Notes under the pieces: model-generated | What the model saw: the letters and a program-made list of their open reading frames with translations, nothing else | What the model was told of the DNA's origin: nothing | Databases searched by the model: none | Program-made: the position numbers and the translations under genes | NCBI RefSeq assembly: GCF_028640845.1 | Contig: NC_080543.1 | Location: 938,667 to 1,002,666 of the forward strand | Length of the DNA: 64,000 nt | Direction of reading: 5' to 3' | Origin: Ahaetulla prasina | Taxonomy: Eukaryota; Chordata; Lepidosauria; Squamata; Colubridae | Shown here: in pieces, positions 46,101 through 56,765 of the stretch | How positions within the stretch are numbered: position 1 is the first letter of the stretch | Layout of the letters: each line of letters begins with the position of its first letter

Positions 46101-47863
46101 AGTGTTGCAAGGCTCACCAGACTGAAGATGGGCAAGGAAATGGTTTTAGAGGTTTAAATCAGGAGTTTCTGGTCATCGAAAGACGGGCTCCGGGGATCGG
46201 TCTTGGCACAAGGTCAAGCTGTTGCTCCCTCTTCAATTTGGGTTTTAGGAGCCCCAGAAGCCGTTTCTCCCCTCCAACTCCTGGCCTGAAAGGGAAGGAT
46301 GCTTTTAAATTAAACCTGGTGGAGGGACTCATAGAACCCTAGGCTTAAAAGGGACTCTGGAGGTCTTCTAGTCTAACCCTCTGCTCAAGGCAGGAGACCT
46401 TATATCATCCTGGACAAATGATTGTCCAAGCTTTTTTTGAAAACCAGTTTTCTTGAAACTCCAGCGATGGAGCACTCACAACTTCCAGAGGCAATTTAAA
46501 CTGGTTAATTGTCCTCACTGTCAGGAAACATCTCCTTAGTTCTAGGTTGCTTCTCTCCTTGATTAGTTTCCATCTATTGTTTCTTGTTCTACCCTCAGGT
46601 GCTTTGGAGAATAGATTGAGCTCCCATCCTCTTTGTGACAGCCCCTCAAATATTGGAAGACTGCTATCATGTCATCCCCTGATCCTTCTCTCTGATAAGC
46701 TTGATACTACTAGTTCCCTCCAGCGTCCATCACACTATTTAGCCTCCAACCCACTGATCGTTGCTCTTCTCTGCATTCTTTTTTGTATTGTGGGGACCAG
46801 AACTGGATGTGGGATTCCAAGTGTGGCCCCACTATTGCAGTGCAGCGCAATACTTTCCCCTCTCTTGATCTTGATACTATCCCTGGGTTGATGAAGGCTA
46901 GGACTGCATTGGCTTTTTTGGAAGCTGCAGCACACAGCTGGCTCATACTTCATTGGTTGTCCATTAGGACACCTAGATCAATAAAACCAATGAAAGATCA
47001 AAGATAAAGAAGCAAGCATGGAGAAATGAGGTCTTTGTGGCTCTTGCAGAATTTGTTTAGTTCTTGGATGCTCTTCTGCAGATATTTCATTATTAGGCCA
47101 TTCTGCAGGCACTGGTGATGTGACCTAGCTTGTAAGAACACATCTACATGTTGAGGCCACACCAAGGACCTAGGGGCCCCTCAGGAACCCCTCAAGAAAA
47201 GTCAGTTTTGAACCGAGAGCCCACCGCTCTTCACCACTGCCTTCCTGGTACTGACTCCTTCCCTCTTCGCCATCGGCACCCACCTCCTCCTTGGTTCAAT
47301 CTGCCAAATGCAGAGCTGTCCCTTCCCTGGTTTGAAAGTTTAATGACAGGTGTCCTGTTTCCACTGTCGGGGACTTCTGGTGACATCTTGTAAGGTTCGC
47401 TTACAGATCAAGAGACACCAATTCCAATTACTAGCCCTGCTTATCCTGGCTGGGCTGATAGAATTGCAATTTAGCTGATGGCCCTTCCCAAGCCGCCTTG
47501 CCATGGAAATGCTAAGAGGCCCCTTTTCTTGTGTCGCTGGAAACATGGAGCTAAAGGCAAAGGCAGAGGTGCTGGACTGGGGGATCCTACCTGCCATCCT
47601 TGAGGGAAGGGCAAAGATCCCTCTAACTCTGTTAGGATCTGGAACTCCAGAGATGTTGGATGTCAAGGACCCCAATTAGCCAGAACGTCCTTCAAGAGAG
47701 CCACCCGAGGGCCACAAGGATTGCATTGCTGAGCTGATAAAACCACCCATTCGCACAATCCCTCTTTCGTCAGGCCCAGTGCCCTACCTGGCATCCCGAA
47801 GAATCCCAGGGCGATCCCAAGAAGCAGGATGGTGCAAAACCCAGGAGTCTGTGACATGTTCAT
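31890..47863 (-). CDS. CHRNA10: Nicotinic acetylcholine receptor subunit alpha-10, complete
   Basis: Alpha-10 pairs with alpha-9 in the acetylcholine-gated cation channel of cochlear hair cells. Five coding exons on the minus strand join in phase: 47863-47788, 44850-44705, 42861-42707, 35182-34650, 32425-31890; 1446 nt, 481 aa (human about 450). Exon 1 encodes a signal peptide (MNMSQTPG, then a hydrophobic core); an upstream in-frame ATG at 47905 would only add 14 residues. The Cys-loop is Cys159-Cys173 with exactly 13 residues between; the agonist-site vicinal pair is Cys223-Cys224 ([10 protein letters not shown]). M2 reads [21 protein letters not shown]3 opens exon 5, followed by the long cytoplasmic loop and M4 up to the stop. 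Its promoter faces the NUP98 3' end 2.4 kb away. Intron 3 (7.5 kb) carries a Gypsy element. Confidence 0.95.
32470..33060. mobile_element. CR1 fragment and Penelope-associated repeat
   Basis: 32480-32625 is a plus CR1 piece (TGAGGGGCTGCCCCAGAGAG). 32628-33060 is a long member of the fold-back family (CCAAAGGTGCCTTTTCAAGA, ATCCAAGAAGCTTCTTCAGC, CTTGCAGACAGCTGGTCAGT), ending in a reversed GCACCT/AGGTGC arm. Both are in CHRNA10 intron 4. Confidence 0.6.
33061..33695 (+). mobile_element. CR1 3' end interrupted by a hAT-type MITE
   Basis: CR1 sequence runs 33061-33170, is broken by the MITE (33171-33614) and resumes at GCATAGGGGCTCCTGCTTCA, so the MITE is the younger insertion. Confidence 0.8.
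33171..33614. mobile_element. hAT-type MITE with perfect 8-bp target duplication
   Basis: 444 bp. Ends are CAGTGATGGCTAATCTTTTT and ATAGGTTCGCCATCACGG, imperfect inverted repeats of the widespread CAGTGATGGCGAACC type. GCATAGGG is duplicated exactly on both sides (33163-33170 and 33615-33622). Confidence 0.9.
33975..34560. mobile_element. Penelope fold-back and CR1 (minus)
   Basis: 33985-34140 is a fold-back (AAGGTGCTTTCCCAAAAGGC ... GAAGCTTCTTGGATAAAAAG). 34145-34530 is a minus-oriented CR1 3' end (GGAAGGGACCTTGGAGGTCT). Both are in CHRNA10 intron 4, close to exon 4. Confidence 0.65.
35380..36250. mobile_element. Repeat cluster in CHRNA10 intron 3
   Basis: 35388-35670 Penelope fold-back (GTCCCAAAGGTGCTTTTCCC ... 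GGGAAAAAGCACCTGGAGGA). 35798-36010 family A MITE (ACAGGTAGTCCTTGACTTAC), 3' truncated. 36138-36237 an inverted pair of decayed hammerhead-like units facing each other (GAACGTCTTCAGTGCATTGATGATGC-type junction). Confidence 0.6.
36785..37395. repeat. Long (about 610 bp) inverted repeat
   Basis: Left-arm blocks AGGTGCTTTTTCAGGAGGC, GGAATGGAAGGATTGATGCT, CTTGCAGACAGCTGGTTGTT and GCATCCTTTGAGAGAGT reappear as reverse complements in reverse order on the right, ending at about 37395. Each arm is about 200 bases with a roughly 200-base centre. It is the fullest member of the fold-back family; a CR1 fragment (36640-36785) precedes it. Confidence 0.75.
37400..38001 (-). mobile_element. LTR-like repeat, second copy
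   Basis: Minus strand: TATA-like GGATATAAAACC (about 37645-37656) next to the shared GTGTGGCTCCATGACTCAGC block, then a short frame with the DPRF-x2-ER-x3-QQK pattern also seen at 27.5-28.7 kb. The Gypsy element at 38007 inserted into or beside it. Confidence 0.45.
38007..38194 (-). repeat. 3' LTR of the Gypsy element
   Basis: 188 bp; by eye every base equals the 5' LTR. On the element strand it begins TGTAATGTATTACTG and ends CAATACCCAAACTTAACA. Confidence 0.93.
38195..38208 (-). other. Polypurine tract of the Gypsy element
   Basis: On the element strand GGGAGGGAAGGAG directly precedes the 3' LTR, the expected primer for plus-strand DNA synthesis. Confidence 0.85.
38235..39485 (-). pseudogene. 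Gypsy integrase region, frameshifted
   Basis: 39485-39045 carries the HHCC zinc-binding part (HEGHPG ... CQVCQ) and 39319-38861, in another frame, the catalytic core with its acidic residues ([24 protein letters not shown]). 38609-38235 encodes the C-terminal tail, ending in a basic [10 protein letters not shown] stretch and a stop 38 bases before the polypurine tract end. At least two frame breaks separate the parts. Confidence 0.8.
39519..40818 (-). pseudogene. Gypsy reverse transcriptase and RNase H region, broken
   Basis: 40818-40327 encodes the fingers and palm ([25 protein letters not shown], and the catalytic box as YFDDVL). 39833-39519 encodes the RNase H end and connection ([15 protein letters not shown]). 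The stretch between (39834-40326) is disrupted by stops and frameshifts. Confidence 0.8.
41052..42317 (-). pseudogene. Gypsy gag and protease region, frameshifted
   Basis: The start of gag (42317-41967) and its continuation (42093-41614) lie in different frames. 41816-41052 carries a nucleocapsid-like Cys cluster ([12 protein letters not shown]) and the aspartic protease with its active-site DTG ([13 protein letters not shown]). Only part of each protein is open. Confidence 0.75.
42375..42392 (-). other. Primer-binding site, tRNA-Ser type
   Basis: On the element strand TGGCGACGAGGATGGGAT lies one base after the 5' LTR. It is complementary to the 3' end of vertebrate tRNA-Ser(GCT) including CCA, as I recall that tRNA. 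Confidence 0.7.
42394..42581 (-). repeat. 5' LTR of the Gypsy element
   Basis: 188 bp, equal to the 3' LTR by eye. It lies 126 bases downstream (in gene direction) of the CHRNA10 exon 3 donor. A TATA-like TATATAAGG is present on the element strand. Confidence 0.93.
43040..43892 (-). mobile_element. L2-like LINE 3' end with (AAT)n tail
   Basis: Minus-strand frame 43889-43311 encodes the same reverse-transcriptase end as at 103-636 ([31 protein letters not shown]), at high identity. The 3' UTR and GGGCGGTAT tail end in an AAT microsatellite (43046-43138). It lies in CHRNA10 intron 2. Confidence 0.85.
43960..44640 (+). mobile_element. Family A MITE split by an L1-like insertion
   Basis: MITE sequence runs 43960-44369 (ACAGGTGGTCCTTGAATTAA ...) and resumes at 44591-44640 (GAGTCGAGGACTACTGTA). 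The interruption, 44370-44590, is AT-rich and ends in a poly-A run. AGAAA(T/C)CTGGGGTGCAATG is duplicated at 44351-44369 and 44591-44609. Confidence 0.75.
45150..45720 (-). mobile_element. CR1 LINE 3' end
   Basis: AACAGAGTTGGAGGGACCTT marks the reversed tail. CTGCAACCGTTCTTCGTATG and CAGAGTCTCAGCATCTTTTT mark the reversed coding end. A TCTC-rich stretch (45428-45460) interrupts it. It lies in CHRNA10 intron 1. Confidence 0.75.
46325..46990 (-). mobile_element. CR1 LINE 3' end
   Basis: Reversed CR1 tail (GGACTCTGGAGGTCTTCTAG) followed by broken reverse-transcriptase frames. 45721-46324 and 46991-47787 in the same intron hold no feature I recognise beyond a decayed hammerhead-like unit near 47076-47140. 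Confidence 0.7.
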
Positions 47864-50308
47864 GCCCACCAAGAAGCAGCTGGAGAGAGGAACTGGCCCC
47901 ACCAAACTGCCCGGGGCATTTTAGGTCTCCTCGCCTGGAGATGCTCGTGAGGTTATGTGCAGATACGTGAGCTGCCTTGCTGCAGAAGAAAGAAGGTCTC
48001 TTTGCAGACGCAGAATTTCTCCAAGGGCTGCAGGTCGCGTGCCAGACCTGGATGGACTTTCCTTACCTCAGCCAGGTGGAAACAGAACTCCAGCAAGGGG
48101 AGATGCATGGCATTGAGAAAGGGAGCAGAAGAGGTTGAAAACAAGTAAACAAAAATTTAAAACTTAAAAAAATCTCTAGAAAAATGCAAAAGGTAAGTAG
48201 AAAGAGCCACGGAGTTCTCAAATATATTTATCGTAGCAACGAGACTCATTCCAATATTTAGAATAAACTCATTTAATTTCCCTGCATTTGGTTGGAAGTA
48301 GCGTGTGCATCCCACTGAACAAACTGCTACTGATTAAAGAGAAGTAAACCAATTTTGAACAGATCATATTAAAGAAATATTGAGCTTATAGGCAAATCCC
48401 AAGCGGTGGTCGAACAGTAGTTCAGTAGGAGATGGCTGAAAGAATAAAAGTCCTTAGTGAATCAACAGATTTACAGCAGCAAAAAACTTCAGTCTGCCTT
48501 GAACTAGGTATTTTGATAAATAAAAATAAAAAATATTGAGACTGACCTAGTTCTGAGTTTGCTTTTCCAGTTTGCATGTTAACACTAAATTGTTTATGCT
48601 TGACCTAGCATTATGTGCAAGCAGGTCACTTTGCAAACCGTAGCTAAAAGTCCCATAAATCTGAGGACATTTTTGCCATTTTCCCTCCAGCAAATAGTCA
48701 CCCTTCTAAAAACTACCAAGTGCTGTTGTTATGGAAGCCGCCTGCTGCAGAAATGTCCTTGTATTTCCAGATGTGGCAGAATTGATCCAAATATTTGGTC
48801 TTTATGCTCTTGAACTTTTGGAAGATTTGAAACAAAAAAGAATTTCGTTTTCACAGATGGAAGGACTGATTTTGTCCTAATGATATCTTATTGCTAATGG
48901 ATATAAATTGTCTTTTTACTGAATGTATTTGCTGCTGTCTCGCCAGACGACTCTAACCATAAAACTGTTAATGAGAATGAATCAAGAAGATGAATATGTT
49001 AAGGATTGTATGGTTAAGTAGATAACAATATGAATATACTTATTAGAGATATTTGATTACACTCAAGGAAGGAGGGCAGGATCGGAAGAGGTGGACACCT
49101 GGCCCACAGAATCCCCAAATTGGACAAGTTTTAATGGATAACATCATTTGATTATAGAAATACTTAGTAATATTTGAATTTGTGTAATTGATATTATGAT
49201 GCATTTATGAGATGTGTTTTATTTAGATTAAGACTATGATATACATTGATATGCAAGTTTTCTTTTTAAAAACTAAAACAAGAATATTTTATCCTATAAC
49301 TGCACCCATATTGAAGAGAATTGGAAGTTTTCCTATATTATTTTGATTGGGGGGGCTTTAAACTTTCCCTGTTGACGCCCCCTCCCTCACTTTTTCCTTT
49401 GTATTGTAATTTTGTACCTTATTTTTTTTTTAGTTTTGGAGCCTAATAAAATTCTTAAAGAAAATGAATTGCAACGGTTGGCTCCTGCCTCTGGTTAAAA
49501 GTTATAGGTGGGATCCTGAGAATGCCACCCCCCACAAAAAAAAAATGCCCATGGAAGATACAAAAGGAAGAAAGAGACAATCAGAAAAATGCTATAAACA
49601 TTTTATTTTTTTGTAGAAAGTATTTCCAGAAAAACAGACAAGAAAATAATTTGGATCATTTATTTATACTTTTTAATAAAAACCTTTACATAATCTTCAT
49701 GCGTAACGACTTTTCTGGCACCTCCCCTCAAAACACGCAGTCAAGCACACATGCACACAGCCCCCCTCCCTCCCTCCCTGATCCAGCTGCAGCCCCCCCC
49801 CCCGACATGTCTCCTTGCAAGACCCCGAGATTGTGCAAAGGGTAAAGCCGGTCTCCTGGGCACATGGTGAGTGCACAGACCCCCTCCCCACCAGTGGACA
49901 GAAGAGCCGGCTGACTGTCCCCCTCCTCAGGGGCTGCCCTGGCCCCAAGAGAGAGAGACCACCTTGCTGGGGGGAGGGTCTTCAAAGGGGGCCTTCCCCA
50001 GCCTCTCCAGCCCTGGGCGAAAGCCAATGACTTCTCTGCTTGGGCCAACCGATGGGGAGGGGGCCATCATGAAAAGATGCTGCTGCTGTGACGGCCACTG
50101 AGCCCCCTCCCTCCAGGGCCACCCCGTCCCCCCCTCCCTGACCAAGTCTCCAGGCAGAGCTCAGCTGAATCAAGGACTATTTACACACAACGATTTCAGC
50201 CGAGGAAGGGTCTCGGCCGCTGCTGTTGCTGCCCTCTCTTCTTCCGCCTGCCAAACACCAGACCAGGGGGAGCGGTCCTCACCACTGCGGGGTTCTGCAG
50301 CAGCAGAC
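47864..50308. other. CHRNA10-NUP98 intergenic region
   Basis: Contains the CHRNA10 promoter side and the NUP98 3' flank. No coding exon is recognised. About 48950-49490 is AT-rich and ends TGGAGCCTAATAAAATTC, like a degraded L1-type 3' end. No TATA box or CpG cluster stands out for CHRNA10. Confidence 0.4.
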
Positions 50309-50314
50309 TTTATT
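50309..50314 (-). terminator. Candidate NUP98 polyadenylation signal
   Basis: AATAAA on the minus strand 226 bases beyond the NUP98 stop codon, in GTCTCAATAAAGTCTGC. Confidence 0.6.
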
Positions 50315-50539
50315 GAGACCACAAAGCGGCTGGGAGGGGAGGGAGAGCTCACGGGGGTCCCACCACAGGCTTCCTGCACCCCTCCCTCCCTCCCTCCCTC
50401 CCTCCCTCGCAAGCAAGATGGCGGTAGCCGTGCTCCCCCCAAAAGCAGGAAGGCAGGCTGCCTCCTGTACCCCCCACTGGGTCCAAAGGGGCGCCCGATG
50501 GTGCAGCAGGACCCCCAACTCGCAAGCAGGGCGGCTTCA

Positions 50540-53500
50540 TCACTGGGCCACCACCATCAGTTCCCGAAGGTAGGACTGGGTCAGCCCGCGGAGTTCCTCC
50601 AGCGCATAGTCTTCCGGCATGGGGAGCCGGCTGATGTGGGGGGCCAGCAGGCGCAGGGGGACCCTCTGCACGTCGGGGGTGGTGCTGGGGGCCGAGTCCA
50701 GAGGGTGCTGCAAGCTCAGCACCACACGGAGGATGTCTGCGTTGCGCTTGGCCATTTCTGGAGGTGGGGGGGAGAAAGCACGAGGCAGCCGGTCAGTCCA
50801 GAGGCAGGGAAGGCCCCAGGGCTCTCTACCTGCCTGCTACAGGTCCATTGAGAGAGCAGGGACCGAAGGGTCTGCAAGAGAGCTGGACGCTTGGACCCCT
50901 GGAGTCTGGGTCATTTCCCAGGGGAAGAGAGGACCCTGCCTGGACCAGGCACAGGAAGAACCACTCCAAGAGGATGGAGAGCAGCCAGAAGGGAGGCCTC
51001 TGCCTGTCTGCCCATCATCCATCCATCCATCCATCCTCTGTCTGGTCTGTATCTATATCTAATCTCTCTCTCACACCTGTCTATCACCTATCTATCATCT
51101 GTTTATCATTTATTATCTCTCCAACCATCCACAATATTTAGACACCCTTCTTTCAACCCGCTGTGGGCAGATCCAATCCTAAATTAAAAGACGGATACAA
51201 TTATATTAAAGCTATAAAACTCAGCCGGTTTAAACATTAAAACCCACAGAACCCCAGCTCCAAGTGAACTGTGTGCTTAACTAGTCTAGTACAAAGATTC
51301 CCCCCCAGGGACTTCTCTGCGCTAAACATTCCTTACTCAGAGTGGGCCTTTGGGGAGGGGGGACTCTGGAGGCTGCAGGAGGCCAAGCGCACAGGGAGGA
51401 ACCCCATTTGGCCATCGAGTAGCGGGGAGGGGTGGGGGTGGTGAAAGCCCCAGGTTTGTTTCCATTTTATAGATGGGGAGGGGGGGATAGTGGTAAAATG
51501 TGGACCTTTTAGGGAGTAAATTGGCTGCCATGTGCTCCCCTCCTCTAATACTCTGTGCAAAGCCCTGGGTGGCCTCTTCAGGGGAGAAGCTGTGGGGGTC
51601 CCCTGTTGACCAAGCAGCTTCTCTCTTGGACTGGAGAAAAGATGCACCTGCAGCCATATTTTAACGCCCCCCCCCCATAAGGCCCTTGCCCGGTGCTGGG
51701 TTCTGCCTGATGGCTTGAGACATGAACCCTGCGCCCCACTGCAGCAGCATTGTCCCCTCATCCCCCAGGTGGTGCTGAGAGCCATGCCCGGCCTTACCCG
51801 ACTGAGCCAGCCTGTCCTTGGCACTGTGACACTGGACCAACTCTATCCTGCCGCAGAGGGAGATCACTTTGGAGTGGATCTCCTCCAGCTCGTAGCCGGT
51901 GCAGTCCAGCTGGAGACAAACCAGGGGAAGGGAAGGGAGTCAGCAGCCGATGGCGGCCCTGCCACTGGACGCTTTCAGAGGGTCAACACCCCCACCCTGG
52001 GGGGCAACGTCCCGGCGGCCACCTTACCTGCTGAATCCTGCTGACCATCTCAATGACCTGGAGGTAGTCCAAGAAAACCAGCCCAGCAGTGTCCCAACAC
52101 TGAATGAGGCTGCAGCGCTCGGGACTGGCCAGGTCTTCCAAGAATCCCTTCAGGTAGGTGTAATTCTCATTAATGATGGCGTCTGCGAGGAAGTGGGGAG
52201 AAGAGAAGAATGGGCAGGGGTCTGCCTGCCTGCCTCTCCTGTTAGCGGGGGCTTCGGCCCCATGGAGAGCAACCGGCGGGAGTGTGTGTGTGTGACTGCT
52301 TACCAGAAGCCAAGTGCCTGACCACCAGCTGGTGGCACTGGTTCCAGTGGCCGGCCTTGAAGAGGTAGAGGGCCTCGCGAGTCTTGTCCCCCTCCCTCCG
52401 GGCCCACAAAGCCTTTGCCTCGTAGATCCACTCCGGGGGGATGCACAGCTTCTGAGTCAGGAAGGCCTCCTTGTCCCTGGACTCTGGCAACTCCAGCAGC
52501 TTGCAGTGACGGTTCAGCAGCTCCCGCACGGCTCTTTCCCGCGTTCTGGGGAAGGAATGGAAGGTGGGGGAGGACGGTCAAGCGGCTGTCCACAAAAGGG
52601 CAGCCTTCTCCAAAAGGACAGCTCAGGGGTGAAATGAGGTCGTCTCTAAGCCAGGTGGTTTTCTTGCAGATGTTTCATGACCCAAACTAGGTCACGTCAT
52701 CCGTGGCAGTTCCTTGATTGGAGTATGGTTTACTTGGCTGTTGGTCTGATGTTCCCCTTCCAGACCAAGTCCAAAAATGCTAGAAGCCTGGCACTCGACA
52801 AGCTAGCCATCAACAGACACATAGAGGTAAACAGTATCTATGCACTACGCAAAAGAGACCGTCACCAGCCCAAAAGGGAACAAATAAGACCTCCACCAGC
52901 AATCAGCTCCCAGATGAGCAGACATTAACCCCAAGTTTAATTTTGGACCAACAATCCAGTCAGTGATACCCCAGTCAAGGAAGTGACACACAATTCAACA
53001 GGAAACGGCCAACCGCTAGAATATAAACCGAGAGCAAACCTCTCTCCTTACTGGCACTGATGATGATGGTGACCTAGGTTGGTGAAATGAAATGTCTGCA
53101 AAGAAACCGCCCGACAGCTCAGCGCTTTCTCATGGTTAAAGAGAAATTTATAATTTCAAAGATTCTAGCCTCAAAGCAGAATTCTTATATGCGTTTAAAA
53201 TAGCGTGGAGCCATTTCCCCCAAAGCCACAGGGTGCCTCTTTCAATCACAGGTAGCCCACAACTTATTATCATTCATTTAATGACCATTTTGACGTTCCA
53301 GCAGCATTGAAAAAATTGAGTTATGACCGTTTCTCTCAGTTACAACCGTTGCAGCATCCCCATGGTCACATGATCAAAATTCAGAGGCTTGGCAACTGGC
53401 CCATAAATATTCGTATTTATGACGGTCACATGATCCCTTTTTGCGACCTTCTAAGAAGCAAAGTCAAGGGGGAGCCCACACTCCCTTCACCACTCTTGCA

Positions 53501-56500
53501 GGAAAGGTCATAAAATAAGCCAACATTCACAATTCTTTCTTAGCAACAGAAATTCTGGGCTCAATTGTGGTTGTAAGTCAAGGACTCCTGTTGTCTAGGA
53601 AAGTCCCTCCCATTTCTTTACAAGCAGACCAAGAAATAATTGAGGCCGATTCAGAGTGACTGGTTCTGGCCGAGGGTGGCCGCAGAGTTCGATCACTCAC
53701 TGAGCATTGGAGGTGTGAAGCAGGACGAAGATGGCCCACTCCCACAGCCCCTCCCTCTCCAGCTGGGCTGCATAGCTGGCGTTCAGCACCCCCTGGCACT
53801 GCTCCGACAGGTGGGTGTAATTCAAGGCCCGGAGTGCTTCCCACAGGTGCCAGCTGAGACGGTGGTCCAAGGGGTCTGCAGTGATGCTGCGGGGGTCCAG
53901 CAGTTCATGTAAGTCGTAGCACCTGCAAGGGAAGCCCAAGTCAATCTCCTGGCTATGCTGGGGCCACTGCATGCCTGGCACCACCTAGTCCTTCAAAGGG
54001 AGCGGTTCGGTGGTTCGAATCCCTAGTATAGGTCTCCTGCGTGAGCAGAGGGTTCGACTAGATGACCTCCAAGGTCCCTTCCAACTCTGCTACTTGTTAC
54101 ATCTCTGGCTCTGCCTTGAACTGTTGGGTCCCTGGTGCCCTCTGAGCTGGCTGGTTTGTCTGCAGACATTCATCAGCGATAGGAGGGTTTGCCTAGCACT
54201 GATGATGTTACCAACGGAACAATGATGTTTGGCCAACGGAACATCTGCAAGAAAAGCAACCAGCTCAGAGGGCACCACGGAGTCCTCAAAGACAGGAAGT
54301 ATTACTGTTTGTGGAGAATGAAAGCCACCCCTCCCCCCCCTTTGCAAATCTGCAAAAAGTGGAGCTTCTCTGGGCTGTTGAGCCAAGGAGCTGGGTGAGA
54401 ATTAAGGAGAGCTGAATTTGGAATGAGGGTGTAGTGCTTAAAGCTCCAGTTTAGAAATGGGGAGCTTTATTCTTGCTTTAGGGCAGGGCTGGGCAACTAT
54501 GGCCTCTTTACAATTGGTGGACTTCAACTCCCAGAATTCCCGAGCCACCACGGCAGGGACTAGTCCAGGTAGTGACCAGAAGTCAAAGACAAATAGAATT
54601 TGTTTTAGAATTTAAATAGGACTGGGGACCACAGGAAATCAAGGCAACCAAGGGAGAAGGAAGAGGGAAATAAAGAGGGCTGCCACAGAGAAGTGGGAGT
54701 CGGGCTGTTCTCCAGAGCACCTGAGGGTAGAACAAGAAGCAATGGGTGGAAACTGATCAAGGAAAGAAGCAACTTAGAACTAAGGAGAAATTTCCTGACA
54801 GTTAGAACAATTAATAAGTGGAACAACTTGCCTTCAGAAGTTGTGAATGCTCCAACACTGGAAATTTTTAAGAAAATGTTGGATCACCATCTGACTGAGA
54901 TGGTGTAGGGTTTCCTGCCTGGGCAGGGGGTTGGACTAGAAGGCCTCCAAGGTCCCTTCCAACTCTGATGTTATGTTACCTCCCCAGAGCTCCAGCCAGG
55001 CCTTCTCCAGCTATACGGAAGCCTCATCCTCCTTTCCCCGTCCCTCAACAAAGCTCCATGGGAACCCTCCATTCTGGCCAATAGACTCCCCGCCCCCCCC
55101 GTCACAAGCATCCATGTTTTGGGGGCAGTGTTCAATGAAAACACTAGTGCCTCCCCTCCCTCTGAGTGTGTGTGTGTGTGTGTGTGTATAAAAAATTTTT
55201 TTTTGTTTACATTTATATCCCACCCTTCTCCGAAGACTCAGGGCGGCTTACAATGTATAGGGCAATAGTCTCATTCTATTTGTATATTTTTACAAAGTCA
55301 ACTTATTGCCCCCCCAACAATCTGGGTCCTCATTTTACCTACCTTATAAAGGATGGAAGGCTGAGTCAACCTTGGGCCGGGCTCGAACCTGCAGTAATTG
55401 CAGGCTGCTGTGTTCTAATAACAGGCTTCTCTGTAGCCTGAGCTATCCCGGCCCTTTTTCTCTCTCTCTGTCTCTCTCCTCCATCTATTCTTTCTCCCTA
55501 CCTCTTTCTCCATTCTGTTTGAGCAGGGGGTTGAACTAGAAGACCTCCAAGGTCCTTTCTATCCCTTGTTCTGCTATCTATTATCTCTCTCTCCCACTTT
55601 TCTCTAACTCTCATTTCTATTCTCCCTCCCTCCCTCATCTCTTCACCTGTTTCTAATCCCCCCCACCTCTCTCTCTATATACATGTAGGTCTTTATATAT
55701 ATATGTAGGTCAAACACCCGCGAAAACCTCAGAAAACAAATATATATATATATATATATGTAGGTCTTTGGTTGTTCGAGTTTTCTCCCGTGTAAAATTG
55801 GAAGTGTCTTGGCAACGTTTCGACAAAGTCTCATTCGTCATCTTCAGGCTTCAGCTTCGTGCTTCTGGGAGCAATGTGTGATCGCAGCTGTTTCTTCCTT
55901 TTAACTGCTAGTGGGGGTTTGAACTGATTGGGTGGGAGCTTGGCTGTGCTCTGATTGGATGGGGTTTTTTTTGTGCTCTGATTGGCTGGGGGTGTGTCCT
56001 GTTTGGGTGGGGGCTTGGTTGTGCTCAGTTTAGTCTGTGTTGCAGGGGAATTTGAGCTGGTGAGCTGCATAGCTGTTGTTTGGCTTTGTGGTCGTGCTAC
56101 ATCTTCATAGTGGGTGTCAGTCTGCTGCATGTATGGATTGGAGGGGTTTGAAATGGCTAATGTTGCAGCTGCGGTCTGGCTTCTGGTCCTTGGTCGTGCT
56201 TCATGATCGGTGTGGGTTTGGGTCTGCTTTCTGGGTGGATGTGCAGTGGTGACATCCTGTGTGGACCTCGTGAGTGTGGGTCTGGTGTCATTCCTCGTGT
56301 TAAGGACTCGTTTGTCAATAAGGGCGGGTTTCCAAATGGCTGGTAGGCGGGAGGTATCATCTCGTTTGTTCATGCTATGTGGGCGTTTTTCTATCTCAAT
56401 GGCTTCTCTGATTATTCTGTTGTTAAAGTGTTCAGTTTTGGCGATAGTTCTGGTCTTTTTAAAGTCAATATCATGTCCTGTGACTTTAAAGTGTTGGACC

Positions 56501-56726
56501 AGGGAAGAAGTTGGTTCCTCTTCCCTGGTCCAACACTTTAAAGTCACAGGAAGAAAGGAAGGAAGAAACAGCTGCGATCACACATTGCTCCCAGAAGCAC
56601 GAAGCTGAAGCCTGAAGATGACGAATGAGACTTCGTCGAAACGTCGCCAAGACACTTCCAATTTTACACAGGAGAAAACTCGAACAACCAAAGACCTACA
56701 TACAAACACCCATGAAAACCTCAGAA

Positions 56727-56765
<39 letters not shown>

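Noticed and set aside
47788..47905. CHRNA10 start at the upstream ATG 47905
   Set aside because: Possible, but the ATG at 47863 gives a standard signal peptide directly before its hydrophobic core; the upstream start would add 14 residues.
55831..56547. A 238-codon minus-strand frame as a possible cellular gene
   Set aside because: The N-terminal part is a Penelope-type endonuclease remnant and the rest is low-complexity; its flanks are repeat ends and TA microsatellites.
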